Shown here: piece after piece, positions 56,213 through 64,000 of the stretch
How positions within the stretch are numbered: the first letter of the stretch is position 1
Layout: every line of letters starts with the position of its first letter
Assembly (NCBI RefSeq): GCF_900105985.1
Contig: NZ_FNUB01000005.1
Span: 434,001-498,000, forward strand
Length of the DNA stretch: 64,000 bases
Direction: 5' to 3'
Source of the DNA: Tenacibaculum sp. MAR_2010_89
Lineage (GTDB): Bacteria > Bacteroidota > Bacteroidia > Flavobacteriales > Flavobacteriaceae
The notes under the pieces: generated by a model
The model's database searches: none
Seen by the model: only the letters and a program-made list of their open reading frames with translations
What the model was told of the DNA's origin: nothing
Made by a program: the position numbers and the translations under genes

Positions 56213-56693
56213 ATGGATTTAACTACAAATTGGGGAAAAATAAGAAATCATTTTAATAAAAGTTTTCGTTCAAATTTTCATGTTTCAATTGCATCAATAA
56301 CTTCAGACGGTAACCCAACTGTAACACCAATTGGTTCTATGTTTTTGAATGATAATCAAGCTGGTTTTTATTTTGAAAAGTTTACATCTAAGTTACAAGA
56401 AAGCAAAAAAAAAGAATATTTGTGTTTTAGGAGTTAACAGTCGTAGTTTTTTTTGGATATCCTCTTTATTTAAAGAAAGGTTTTCTACAAGCCCAGGAAT
56501 TAAACTTTATGGTGAATTAGGAGAAAAACGTAAAGCAACACCTAAAGAAATAGCTAGGTTAAATAGAAGAATGAAATTAACCAAAGGTTTAAAAGGGAAT
56601 ACTTATTTATGGAAAAGTATGGAATACGTACGTGAAATTAAATTTACAAGAGCAGAGAAAATAAATTTGGGAAAAATGACTAAAAATATATAA
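56213..56693 (+). pseudogene. Pyridoxamine 5'-phosphate oxidase-like protein, frameshifted in an A9 run
   Basis: The first frame (56213-56437) encodes WGKIRNHFNKSFRSNFHVSIAS, then VTPIGSMFLN, an FMN-binding split-barrel start. The reading continues in another frame after an A9 run (56404-56412) with KNICVLGVNSRSFFWISSLF, and so on to 56693, giving a protein of about 160 aa if the two are joined. With eight A the frame would be whole. So there is one extra base; sequencing error, pseudogene or slippage are the options. The family is the flavin-binding pyridoxamine-oxidase-like group. Confidence 0.72.
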
Positions 56694-57095
56694 ATGAACA
56701 ACTATTTATTTATACCAGGTATCTTATCTTTTCTTTTAGGAGTAATCCATTCGGTTTTAGGTGAATATTTAATTTTTAAAAAGAAAAGAATAAAAAAAGA
56801 AATAGTTCCTTCAAAAGGTAGTTTAGAATTAAGAGAAAGGCACTTAAGAATTTTATGGTCTACATGGCATTTAGCATCAGTATTTGGGTGGTGTATTGCT
56901 GGGCTATTAATAAAAATATCATTAATAGAAAACTTTCAAGAAATTGAACTAGTTAATTTTATATTAGAACTAATTAGCTCTACCATGTTTTTTGGAGCAA
57001 TTTTGGTTTTGATTGGAACAAAAGGAAAACATCCTGGTTGGTTTATACTATTGTTAATAGGGTTTTTAATTGTTGTTTCTTGTAAAATAATGTAA
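56694..57095 (+). CDS. Small polytopic membrane protein, unknown
   Basis: A 133-aa protein with four membrane helices and a basic loop (KKKRIKKE) followed by LRERHLRILWSTWHLASVFGW. It starts directly after the broken oxidase gene. No family recognised. A terminator follows. Confidence 0.62.
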   Translation: MNNYLFIPGILSFLLGVIHSVLGEYLIFKKKRIKKEIVPSKGSLELRERHLRILWSTWHLASVFGWCIAGLLIKISLIENFQEIELVNFILELISSTMFFGAILVLIGTKGKHPGWFILLLIGFLIVVSCKIM

Positions 57096-57125
57096 ATTTT
57101 ATTTTATAAGTATAAATATAAGAAA

Positions 57126-57156
57126 AGTGTCAATAGTAATATTGATACTTTTTTTA
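57126..57156 (+). terminator. Terminator before the ABC transporter genes
   Basis: AGTGTCAAT (57126-57134) pairs with ATTGATACT (57141-57149) with one G-T pair, followed by T7. Confidence 0.78.
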
Positions 57157-57212
57157 TGTAACGAAATAGGTAAAAACTATACATATAAGTGTCAACTAAA
57201 TAATTAACCAAA

Positions 57213-58691
57213 ATGATTACACGCTTTTTAAATTTAGAATGGAAACAATATTTTCGTTCATCATATTGGCAAAGGAGTATTGGAATTAAAATTTTATTAG
57301 GTTTTTTTGCTTTATATTTTGTTATAATGTTTCTGTTCTTAGGGGTAGGGATATTTCCTGCATTAAAAAAAATGTTCCCTGATAAGGATCCTTTTATAAT
57401 AGTTAACGGATTTCTGTTTTTTTGGATTATGGGTGATTTAATTGCTCGTTTTTTTCTTCAAAAACTACCAGTTATGACAATAAAACCACTGCTAACTTTA
57501 CCTGTGAAAAAGAATAAAATTATTAATTACGTTTTAGGTAAGTCTGCTGCGTCATTTTTTAATTTTTTACCACTATTTGCAATTATTCCTTTTGGTGTTG
57601 TTTTATTAACAAAAGGATATGATACAGTTCAAATTTCTATATGGATGACAACTATGATAATAGTGGTTCTAATCATTAATTTTTTGAATTTTGTAATAGA
57701 AAATGCAAGTGCTAAAAGTGATTTGTCTTTTTTACCGTTGATAGTTATTGCTTCAGGACTATTTGCTTTAGATTATTTTAATATAGTTTCTTTCTCTAAC
57801 TTGGTTTCAAAAGGAATTTTAGGAATATCAAACAATCCAATTTTAATTTCTATACCTCTTTTACTGTTGGTTGGTTTATACTATGCAAATTATTTAATTT
57901 TAAAAAGTAATTTGTTTCTAGATTCTGCGGTACAAAATAAAGTAGAAGAAGCTAAAACTTCAGATTATACTTGGACAGAGCGTTTTGGAGATATTGCTCC
58001 TTTTATGCAATTAGACTTAAAACTAATTATGCGTAATAAAAGAACAAAATCTACTCTTTGGATGTTAATAATTGGGCTTTTGTACGGGTTGTTTTTTTAT
58101 CCTCAACCACAATATGCAGATAAAGAATTTTTCTTTGCATTTATAGGAATATTTACAACAGGTATTTTTTTAATAAACTTTGGGCAATTTATTCCGGCTT
58201 GGGATAGTGGATATTATAAAATGATTATGAGTCAAAATTTTAAATATGAACGATATTTAAAATCTAAGTTTATGTTAATGAGTATGAGTGTAATTATTCT
58301 TTTTTTATTAGGAATACCTTATGTTTATTTTGGATGGAAAATTTTATTAGCTCATTTTGCAGCTGCCATTTATAATATTGGAGTTAATACACATGTAATT
58401 ATGTATGGAGGTACATTTAATCGTAAGAAAATTAATTTAGACGAAAAAGCTGCATTTAATTATCAAGGAACTGGAGCAGTTCAATGGATAATAGGTATTC
58501 CATTAATGCTTATTCCAATGGGGATATTTGGTCTTGTAAGTTGGTTGGTAAATTTTGAAATAGCTATAATCTCATTAATTTTTTTAGGGCTTTTAGGTAT
58601 TGTATTTCACCAAAAAATTATGAAAGCTATTACTAGAAAATACATAGCTAATAAGTACGCTATGATACACGCATTTGATCAAGAAAACTAA
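57213..58691 (+). CDS. ABC transporter permease, DUF5687 family
   Basis: A 492-aa integral membrane protein with about twelve hydrophobic segments. The chain opens with FLNLEWKQYFRSSYWQRSIGIK, as common in this Bacteroidota family, and a central cytoplasmic loop with DLKLIMRNKRTKSTLW. It lies 12 bases before an ATP-binding protein, so the pair is likely an exporter; the substrate is unknown. Confidence 0.85.
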   Translation: MITRFLNLEWKQYFRSSYWQRSIGIKILLGFFALYFVIMFLFLGVGIFPALKKMFPDKDPFIIVNGFLFFWIMGDLIARFFLQKLPVMTIKPLLTLPVKKNKIINYVLGKSAASFFNFLPLFAIIPFGVVLLTKGYDTVQISIWMTTMIIVVLIINFLNFVIENASAKSDLSFLPLIVIASGLFALDYFNIVSFSNLVSKGILGISNNPILISIPLLLLVGLYYANYLILKSNLFLDSAVQNKVEEAKTSDYTWTERFGDIAPFMQLDLKLIMRNKRTKSTLWMLIIGLLYGLFFYPQPQYADKEFFFAFIGIFTTGIFLINFGQFIPAWDSGYYKMIMSQNFKYERYLKSKFMLMSMSVIILFLLGIPYVYFGWKILLAHFAAAIYNIGVNTHVIMYGGTFNRKKINLDEKAAFNYQGTGAVQWIIGIPLMLIPMGIFGLVSWLVNFEIAIISLIFLGLLGIVFHQKIMKAITRKYIANKYAMIHAFDQEN

Positions 58692-58703
58692 TCAGAAAAC
58701 ATT

Positions 58704-59399
58704 ATGATACAAGTAACAAAACTTACTAAAAAATACGGGAACGCTCAAGTTTTAAGTATAGAAGAATTACAAATTCCAACAGGACAATCATTTGGTTTAG
58801 TTGGTAACAATGGAGCAGGTAAAACAACATATTTTAACATACTTTTAGATTTAATTCGACCAACAACGGGTGAAATATCTAATAATAATGTGTTAGTTAA
58901 TAAAAGTGAAGATTGGAAAACATTTACAGGTTCATTTATAGATGAAAGTTTTTTAATAGGGTATTTAACACCTCAAGAATATTTTGAATTTGTTGGCGAT
59001 TTAAGAGGAATGAATAAAGCAGATGTTAAAAGCTATTTAAGTCAATTTGAAGACTTTTTTAATGATGAAATTTTAGGAAAGAAAAAGTACTTAAGAGATT
59101 TAAGTAAAGGGAATCAGAAAAAAGTTGGAATTATAGCAGCAATGATGGGGAACCCACAAGTAGTTGTTTTAGATGAGCCTTTTGCTAATTTAGATCCAAC
59201 GACACAGATTAGATTAAAAACAATCATTAAAAAACTTACTGAGAACAAAGAAGTTACAGTGTTGATATCTAGTCATGATTTAAGTCACGTAACAGAAGTT
59301 TGTGAGCGAATAGTTGTACTAGATAAAGGAAATGTTGTAAAAGATTTAAATACATCAACAGAAACTTTGAAAGAATTGGAGAGCTATTTTTCAGCATAA
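58704..59399 (+). CDS. ABC transporter ATP-binding protein
   Basis: A 231-aa ATPase with Walker A GNNGAGKTT (Lys40), signature LSKGNQKKVG near 131-140, Walker B VVVLDEPFANLDP, and the switch His in SSHDLSHV. It pairs with the DUF5687 permease just upstream. The terminator-like hairpin downstream reaches into the leader of the next gene. Confidence 0.95.
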   Translation: MIQVTKLTKKYGNAQVLSIEELQIPTGQSFGLVGNNGAGKTTYFNILLDLIRPTTGEISNNNVLVNKSEDWKTFTGSFIDESFLIGYLTPQEYFEFVGDLRGMNKADVKSYLSQFEDFFNDEILGKKKYLRDLSKGNQKKVGIIAAMMGNPQVVVLDEPFANLDPTTQIRLKTIIKKLTENKEVTVLISSHDLSHVTEVCERIVVLDKGNVVKDLNTSTETLKELESYFSA

Positions 59400-59428
59400 T
59401 ATAAAAATTACCATTTTATTACTATTTT

Positions 59429-59488
59429 TACGCATTTACACAATAACTTAAAGGTATAGTTGTTGTTAAAGTAAATGCGTATTTTTTT
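59429..59488 (+). promoter_or_regulatory. Terminator-like hairpin abutting the next start codon
   Basis: TACGCATTTAC (59429-59439) pairs with GTAAATGCGTA (59471-59481); the inner arms ACAATAAC and GTTGTTGT extend the stem. The T7 run ends directly at the ATG of the following gene (59489). So it can end transcription from the ABC genes and, in a longer transcript, cover the start of the next gene. Confidence 0.75.
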
Positions 59489-61732
59489 ATGAAAAAACTA
59501 TCCAATATATTAGTTTTCAGTATTGTTCTAACTATCATAGTATCATGTAGTGTGAAAAAGAATTCTATTATAAGTCGAAACTTCCATGCATTAACTACCA
59601 AATATAATGTGCTGTTCAATGGAGAGCAAGCATATTTAAAAGGGCTTAAAGAGATTGAAGACAAGCATAAAGATAACTTCTGGAAGCGATTAGCTATTGA
59701 ACCAATTACGTTTAATGATAGAAAAATACAACAAGTATCATTAAAACCAGGTAGTGGTTTTGGAAATGATGATGCGGTAGAAGAAAATAAAAACCTTACT
59801 AATTTTGATAAGGCAGAAGAAAAGGCTGTAAAAGCAATTCAAAAACATTCGATGAATATTAATGGGTATGAAAAAAATCGTCAAATAGATGATGCCTATT
59901 TATTACTAGGGAAAGCAAGGTATTATACGCAACGTTTCATTCCTGCAATAGAGTCTTTCAATTATGTAATTGCAAACTATCCAAATGCTAATCTAATAAA
60001 TGAAACTAAAATTTGGAGAGCTAAAACTAACATTCGTTTAGACAATGAAAAGCTAGCAATAGAATCATTAAAATTTTTATTAGAAGTTCAAGAAAATGAA
60101 AAAGAACTTCCTGATGAAATAAGAGAACAAGCACATACAGCTATGGCTATGGCTTATGAAAAAACAGATACAATTCAAAAAGTAATTGAGCATTTAACAA
60201 AGGCAGTTACAATATTTAAAAATAAAGAACAGTCAGCTAGAAATATGTTTGTTTTAGGACAGATTTATAGTGAATTAGATAGGAAAGATTCAGCTAGAAT
60301 GGTATTTAAAAAATTAGCTGATTATAAAAAAGCACCTTATAAATATAGAATAAGAGCAAATGTTGAATTAGCCAAAAATACAGCAAATGATTCATCATCG
60401 GTGCTGGTGTTGAGTAGGTTAAAAAAATTAATTAAAAATACAGATAATCGTAAGTTTTTAAATGTATTATACTACCAAGCAGGAGTTTTAGAAGTTGGTA
60501 GAAATAAAACACAGAATGCTATAAATTACTTTAAAAAGTCACTAGCAGCTAAAAATAATGATGATTATCAAAAAACATATACATATGAACAACTGGGGAA
60601 TATCGCATTTAACAAGCAAAAATATGTTTCTGCAGGAGCTTATTATGATAGTGTTTTAACTGTTACATCTAAAGAGTTCGATCAAGAAAAAAGAATACGA
60701 AGAATACGTAGAAAAAATAAAGGATTAACAACCCTTAGGAAGTTTGAAGAAACAGTAAAAACAAACGATAGTGTTTTGAACCTTGTAGCGATGAGTAAAG
60801 ATGAACAAGTTTTGTTTTTTGAAAAGTATATTGAAAAAATAAAAAAAGAAGATGAAGAGAATAAACAACAAATGTTGAATTCTCAAAATTTTGGTAGCTC
60901 ATTTGGAGGTATTGGAGCCAATAATAGTGGTAAAAAAGGGAAATGGTATTTTTATAATACACAAAGTGTAGCGTTTGGTAAAGTAGCTTTTGAAAGAGTA
61001 TGGGGAAATAGAGTTTTAGAAGATAATTGGAGGTTGTCAGACAAAAATTCACTTTTAGGTGAAGAAGAAAGCTCTGAAAATGATTCTCCTACAGAGGTGA
61101 AAGTTGACCCAAGATATGAACTATCAACGTATATTGATGCTATTCCTAAAGAATCAAAGGATATTGATAAACTAAGTGATGACCGTAATGAAGCATTATA
61201 TCAATTAGGCTTAATTTATAAAGAACAATTTAAAAATTCTGAGTTAGCGATAAAAAACCTTGAAAAGTTAAAGAAACTTAGAAAAGATGATAAAATGGAG
61301 TTAGCAATTAGCTACCATTTATATCAGATTTATAGTCAGATAAATGATCAAGAGAAAGCAAATTACAATAAGGATATTGTGTTAAATAAGTACCCTGAAA
61401 CTAAATTTGCACAAGTAATAAAATCTCCAAATAAAAAATTAATTGAAAATAAAAAAGAAGATCAAGTTGTAAAAAAGTATAAAGAAATTTATTATTTGTA
61501 CAAAGAAAATAAATTTGAAGAAACTGTAGTTGAAATCGATAAGTTTTCTTCATCAATTCAAAATTCAAATTTAATTCCTAAATTAGCACTCCTAAAAGCC
61601 TTGTCAATAGGTAAGTATCAAGATAAAGTAGCTTATGCTAAAGCTTTAGAGTTTGTGTCTTTAAGTTATGCAAATACTATTGAAGGAAAAAAGGCAAAAG
61701 AGATCATGAAAAAACTGAAAAAAATAAAATAA
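59489..61732 (+). CDS. PorW/SprE-like TPR lipoprotein of type IX secretion
   Basis: A 747-aa lipoprotein; the signal peptide has lipobox TIIVSC with Cys near residue 20. The rest is a long series of TPR-like helices (for example AYLLLGKARYYTQRFIPAIESFNYVIANYP and EALYQLGLIYKEQFKNSELAIKNLEKL). This size, the SVKKNSIISRNFHALTTKYNVLFNGE opening and the architecture fit PorW/SprE, needed for type IX secretion and gliding. The name is by family resemblance. Confidence 0.85.
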   Translation: MKKLSNILVFSIVLTIIVSCSVKKNSIISRNFHALTTKYNVLFNGEQAYLKGLKEIEDKHKDNFWKRLAIEPITFNDRKIQQVSLKPGSGFGNDDAVEENKNLTNFDKAEEKAVKAIQKHSMNINGYEKNRQIDDAYLLLGKARYYTQRFIPAIESFNYVIANYPNANLINETKIWRAKTNIRLDNEKLAIESLKFLLEVQENEKELPDEIREQAHTAMAMAYEKTDTIQKVIEHLTKAVTIFKNKEQSARNMFVLGQIYSELDRKDSARMVFKKLADYKKAPYKYRIRANVELAKNTANDSSSVLVLSRLKKLIKNTDNRKFLNVLYYQAGVLEVGRNKTQNAINYFKKSLAAKNNDDYQKTYTYEQLGNIAFNKQKYVSAGAYYDSVLTVTSKEFDQEKRIRRIRRKNKGLTTLRKFEETVKTNDSVLNLVAMSKDEQVLFFEKYIEKIKKEDEENKQQMLNSQNFGSSFGGIGANNSGKKGKWYFYNTQSVAFGKVAFERVWGNRVLEDNWRLSDKNSLLGEEESSENDSPTEVKVDPRYELSTYIDAIPKESKDIDKLSDDRNEALYQLGLIYKEQFKNSELAIKNLEKLKKLRKDDKMELAISYHLYQIYSQINDQEKANYNKDIVLNKYPETKFAQVIKSPNKKLIENKKEDQVVKKYKEIYYLYKENKFEETVVEIDKFSSSIQNSNLIPKLALLKALSIGKYQDKVAYAKALEFVSLSYANTIEGKKAKEIMKKLKKIK

Positions 61733-61754
61733 CCTTATAAAACTCCCCTTAAAT

Positions 61755-62162
61755 ATGTTTAGTAAAGAAAGTAAAAAAACGAATGTTAAATCTGTCTCAG
61801 AAAGAAATGTAATTGGAAAAAACACAAAAATAACTGGTGATATTATTTCTGAAGGTGATTTTAGAATTGATGGTACTTTAGAAGGTAACATTGAAACTAA
61901 AGGAAGAATTATTATTGGTGAAACAGGTTTCATTAAAGGAAAAGCTGAATGTACTAACGCAGATGTTGAAGGGAAATTTTCAGGAGATTTACAAGTTTCA
62001 AATACGTTAACCGTAAAAACGTCAGCTAATATTACCGGAGATGTAGTTATAGGCAAGTTATCAGTAGAGCCAGGGGCTACATTCAATGCAACATGTTCTA
62101 TGAAAGGAGCAATAAAAGAATTGAAGAAAGATGGGCAAAAACGTGCCGAAAAAACCGCTTAA
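61755..62162 (+). CDS. Bactofilin-like polymer-forming cytoskeletal protein
   Basis: A 135-aa protein with a right-handed beta-helix pattern: GDIISEGDFRIDGTLEGNIETKGRIIIGETGFIKGKAECTNADVEGKFSG and so on. These six-residue rungs define bactofilins, which polymerise without nucleotide and scaffold envelope or shape proteins. The tail KELKKDGQKRAEKTA is basic. Its end overlaps the atpZ start by 32 bases, and the gene opens the ATP-synthase region as is common in flavobacteria. Confidence 0.94.
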   Translation: MFSKESKKTNVKSVSERNVIGKNTKITGDIISEGDFRIDGTLEGNIETKGRIIIGETGFIKGKAECTNADVEGKFSGDLQVSNTLTVKTSANITGDVVIGKLSVEPGATFNATCSMKGAIKELKKDGQKRAEKTA

Positions 62163-62361
62163 CAAATACATTCGGTTTACCACTATTGCTTTTCAAATGG
62201 GGTTAACCATTTATTTAGGAAACTTACTAGGTGAATGGTTAGATACCAAATATTCAAATGAAGGAGGCTTATATGCTAAAATATGTACATTAGTGGCCGT
62301 TTTTTTAGCAATGTTCTCCGTTATTCAACAAGTTACAAAAATTTCAAAAAACAATGATTAA
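62131..62361 (+). CDS. AtpZ/AtpI-like ATP synthase accessory membrane protein
   Basis: A 76-aa protein with two membrane helices (about 16-32 and 45-66): FQMGLTIYLGNLLGEWLD and a YAKICTLVAVFLAMFSVI segment. The position just before atpB and the helix pattern are those of AtpZ/AtpI, which helps assemble the c-ring or handles cations. It overlaps the next gene by eight bases. Confidence 0.88.
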   Translation: MGKNVPKKPLNKYIRFTTIAFQMGLTIYLGNLLGEWLDTKYSNEGGLYAKICTLVAVFLAMFSVIQQVTKISKNND

Positions 62362-62734
62362 ACGAATTTTGTTTTTTCTTGCTGCAGTACTTATAGTTTT
62401 AGCAGTAAGTTATTTTCCGCATAATTATGTTATAATATCAAAAGAAATTCAATTATCATTTTCATTACTAGGAGTATATTTGTTTCATGTAGTATCAGCA
62501 ATTATAGTGTATCTTATAGTTGAATTTGTGGCAGATAAAATGCCCAATCAAGCAGGTTATGCATACTTAGCTTCCATATTTTTAAAAATCGGATTTTTCG
62601 TGTTAGTTTTTCAAGCTTCAGTTTTTACAAATGAACAACTTACTAAGCCAGAAAGGTTTTCATTAGTAATTCCGTTGTTTTTGTTTTTAATTCTTGAAGC
62701 AATTGCTGTTTCAAAACTATTGAACAGCAAATAG
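62354..62734 (+). CDS. DUF6168-like membrane protein in the ATP synthase region
   Basis: A 126-aa protein with four membrane helices (about 5-20, 34-58, 66-86, 100-122) and few charged residues. I associate it with DUF6168, often found between atpZ and atpB in flavobacteria. The function is unknown; an AtpI-like helper role is a guess from place and shape. Confidence 0.75.
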   Translation: MIKRILFFLAAVLIVLAVSYFPHNYVIISKEIQLSFSLLGVYLFHVVSAIIVYLIVEFVADKMPNQAGYAYLASIFLKIGFFVLVFQASVFTNEQLTKPERFSLVIPLFLFLILEAIAVSKLLNSK

Positions 62735-62800
62735 TTTGCTAGTTTTTACTAGAAATAAATCTCATGAAAACATTCTCATAAAAACTAAATAAAAAAACGG

Positions 62801-62832
62801 TTTGTAGTTTTAATTAATTGTTTACCTTTGCA
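62801..62832 (+). promoter_or_regulatory. Promoter of the atpB operon
   Basis: TTTG (62801-62804), 20 bases, TACCTTTG (62825-62832): a full Bacteroidota promoter about 40 bases before atpB. Confidence 0.7.
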
Positions 62833-62872
62833 CGGAAATTTAGAGACCACAACCCTATATTTAAAAAGGTAT

Positions 62873-64000
62873 GATGATAGCAAAAAAATCTATCAAATTT
62901 TTAACAGTTTTAGCATTGGTTTTCACTTCTTTTGGAGTGTTTGCTGGTGGAGGAGATAAGAAATCTTCCGAAAACGACGGTGGAAAAGTAGACACCAAAG
63001 AAGAAATTAAAAACTACATCAAGCATCACTTAGCGGATTCACATGATTTTTCATTGTTTTCTTATTCAAACGATGCAGGTGAAAGAAAGCATATAGGCTT
63101 TCCTTTACCAGTGATTGTTTGGACTAGTAAAGGTTTGAAAACATTTATGTCGTCAAAATTTCATCATAATGATGATGGTAAGTTAGTTGTTGATGCTGGA
63201 GGTGTTAAGTTAACTAAAATTCATAGTAAAATTTATGAGTTAGATGCTAACGCTACAACAGTTGCTTTTGATGAAACTCATCATGCAACTAATGCACACA
63301 AGGTGTTAGATTTATCTATAACAAAAAGTGTTTTTGGAATTTTATTAGCAGGATTGTTAATGTTTTTAGGTTTTGGTTCGTTAGCTAAAGGGTATAAAAA
63401 AGGAGCGATTCCTACTGGAGTTGGTCGTGTTTTAGAACCATTGGTTTTATACGTAAGAGATGAAATAGCAAGGCCAAATATTGGAGAAAAAAAATATAAA
63501 AGATTTATGCCATATTTATTAACGGTGTTTTTCTTTATTTGGATATTAAACTTATTAGGATTAACACCATTAGGTTTTAATGTTACAGGTCAAATTGCAG
63601 TAACTGTATGTTTAGCATTGTTTACTTTAGTAGTTTATATAACTAACGGATCGAAAGATTTTTGGGCGCATACTTTATGGATGCCAGGTGTTCCAAAGAT
63701 TTTAAGACCAGTATTAGCTGTTTTAGAATTAGCAGGGTTTTTACTAATCAAACCATTTTCATTATTAGTACGTTTGTTTGCAAATATTACAGCAGGTCAC
63801 TCAGTAGTAATGGGTATTGCAGCACTTATGGTGTTGTTGAAAACTGAATTTGGAACAGTAGGTGCAACAGGTATTTCATTTTTGTTAACTATGTTTTTAA
63901 CAATTATTGAATTATTAGTAGCTTTTTTACAAGCATTTATTTTTACAATGCTTTCTGCTTTGTTTATTGGAATGGCAGTAGAAGAGCATGATCATGCACA
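62873..64000 (+). CDS. atpB: F0F1 ATP synthase subunit a, 3' end beyond window
   Basis: The proton-channel subunit of ATP synthase. 376 codons are visible and the frame is open to the end of the window. Bacteroidota-type extension: a signal-peptide-like start (MMIAKKSIKFLTVLALVFTS), a His-rich periplasmic stretch, then the a-subunit core with LVRLFANITAGHSVVMGI, which holds the essential Arg. Two adjacent ATG codons (62873 and 62876) are possible starts. The C-terminal residues and downstream atpE/F/H/A are outside. Confidence 0.95.

Overview
The window is AT-rich, has no ribosomal or tRNA genes, and reads as a chromosome segment of a marine-type member of the Flavobacteriaceae (Bacteroidota). 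The evidence is the set of lineage-typical genes: gldH and a porW/sprE-like gene (gliding and type IX secretion), a Bacteroidota-type sdhCAB, ricT, a DUF4837 lipoprotein, bactofilin plus atpZ plus atpB, and several promoters of the Bacteroidota form TTTG-N19/20-TAnnTTTG. I cannot name the genus safely.

Layout. 1-2664: end of a class Ia ribonucleotide reductase large subunit and a dGTPase. 2736-19527: an accessory island on the minus strand, with a phage-type S24 repressor on the plus strand at its right edge. 19539-21141: small genes, including an orphan GG-leader peptide. 21408-24869: succinate dehydrogenase. 25161-32214: a redox and envelope cluster, a LytS/LytTR two-component pair and an amidohydrolase. 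32346-36092: glutaminase, flavoprotein, MarC, DUF3109 and an AraC regulator with its probable target operon at 36364-37443. 37730-42180: an unusual helical protein, a regulator, a PAP2 phosphatase and pheS. 42372-54120: gdhA, ricT, gldH, a class A PBP, an acyl-CoA:CoA transferase, exonuclease III, a LysM transglycosylase and a DUF4837 lipoprotein. 54319-61732: a Crp-type regulator cluster, an ABC transporter and a PorW/SprE-like protein. 61755-64000: bactofilin and the start of an ATP synthase operon.

The island is the most unusual part. Read in transcription order from 13796 down to 2736 it encodes an endolysin, a holin, four paralogous phage-type fibre proteins (D, C, B, A) with a 51-aa protein between B and A, a possible one-protein spanin, a large polymorphic toxin with a C-terminal nucleotide/nucleic-acid deaminase-like domain, and a SUKH-type immunity protein. 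An 1178-aa protein of unknown family has its own promoter beside the S24 repressor, and that promoter overlaps a long inverted repeat. No capsid, portal, terminase, tail tube, sheath, spike or integrase gene is visible. The gene set looks like a lysis-released, fibre-targeted toxin system under phage-repressor control, but the usual injection machine is absent from the window. Each of the four fibre genes is preceded by the same RNA hairpin element, and one copy carries a compensatory base change in the stem.

Two genes (a thioredoxin-TPR protein near 26458 and a pyridoxamine-oxidase-like protein near 56404) are broken by one extra base in an A run, in the same direction both times. This could be sequencing error, real disruption or transcriptional slippage.
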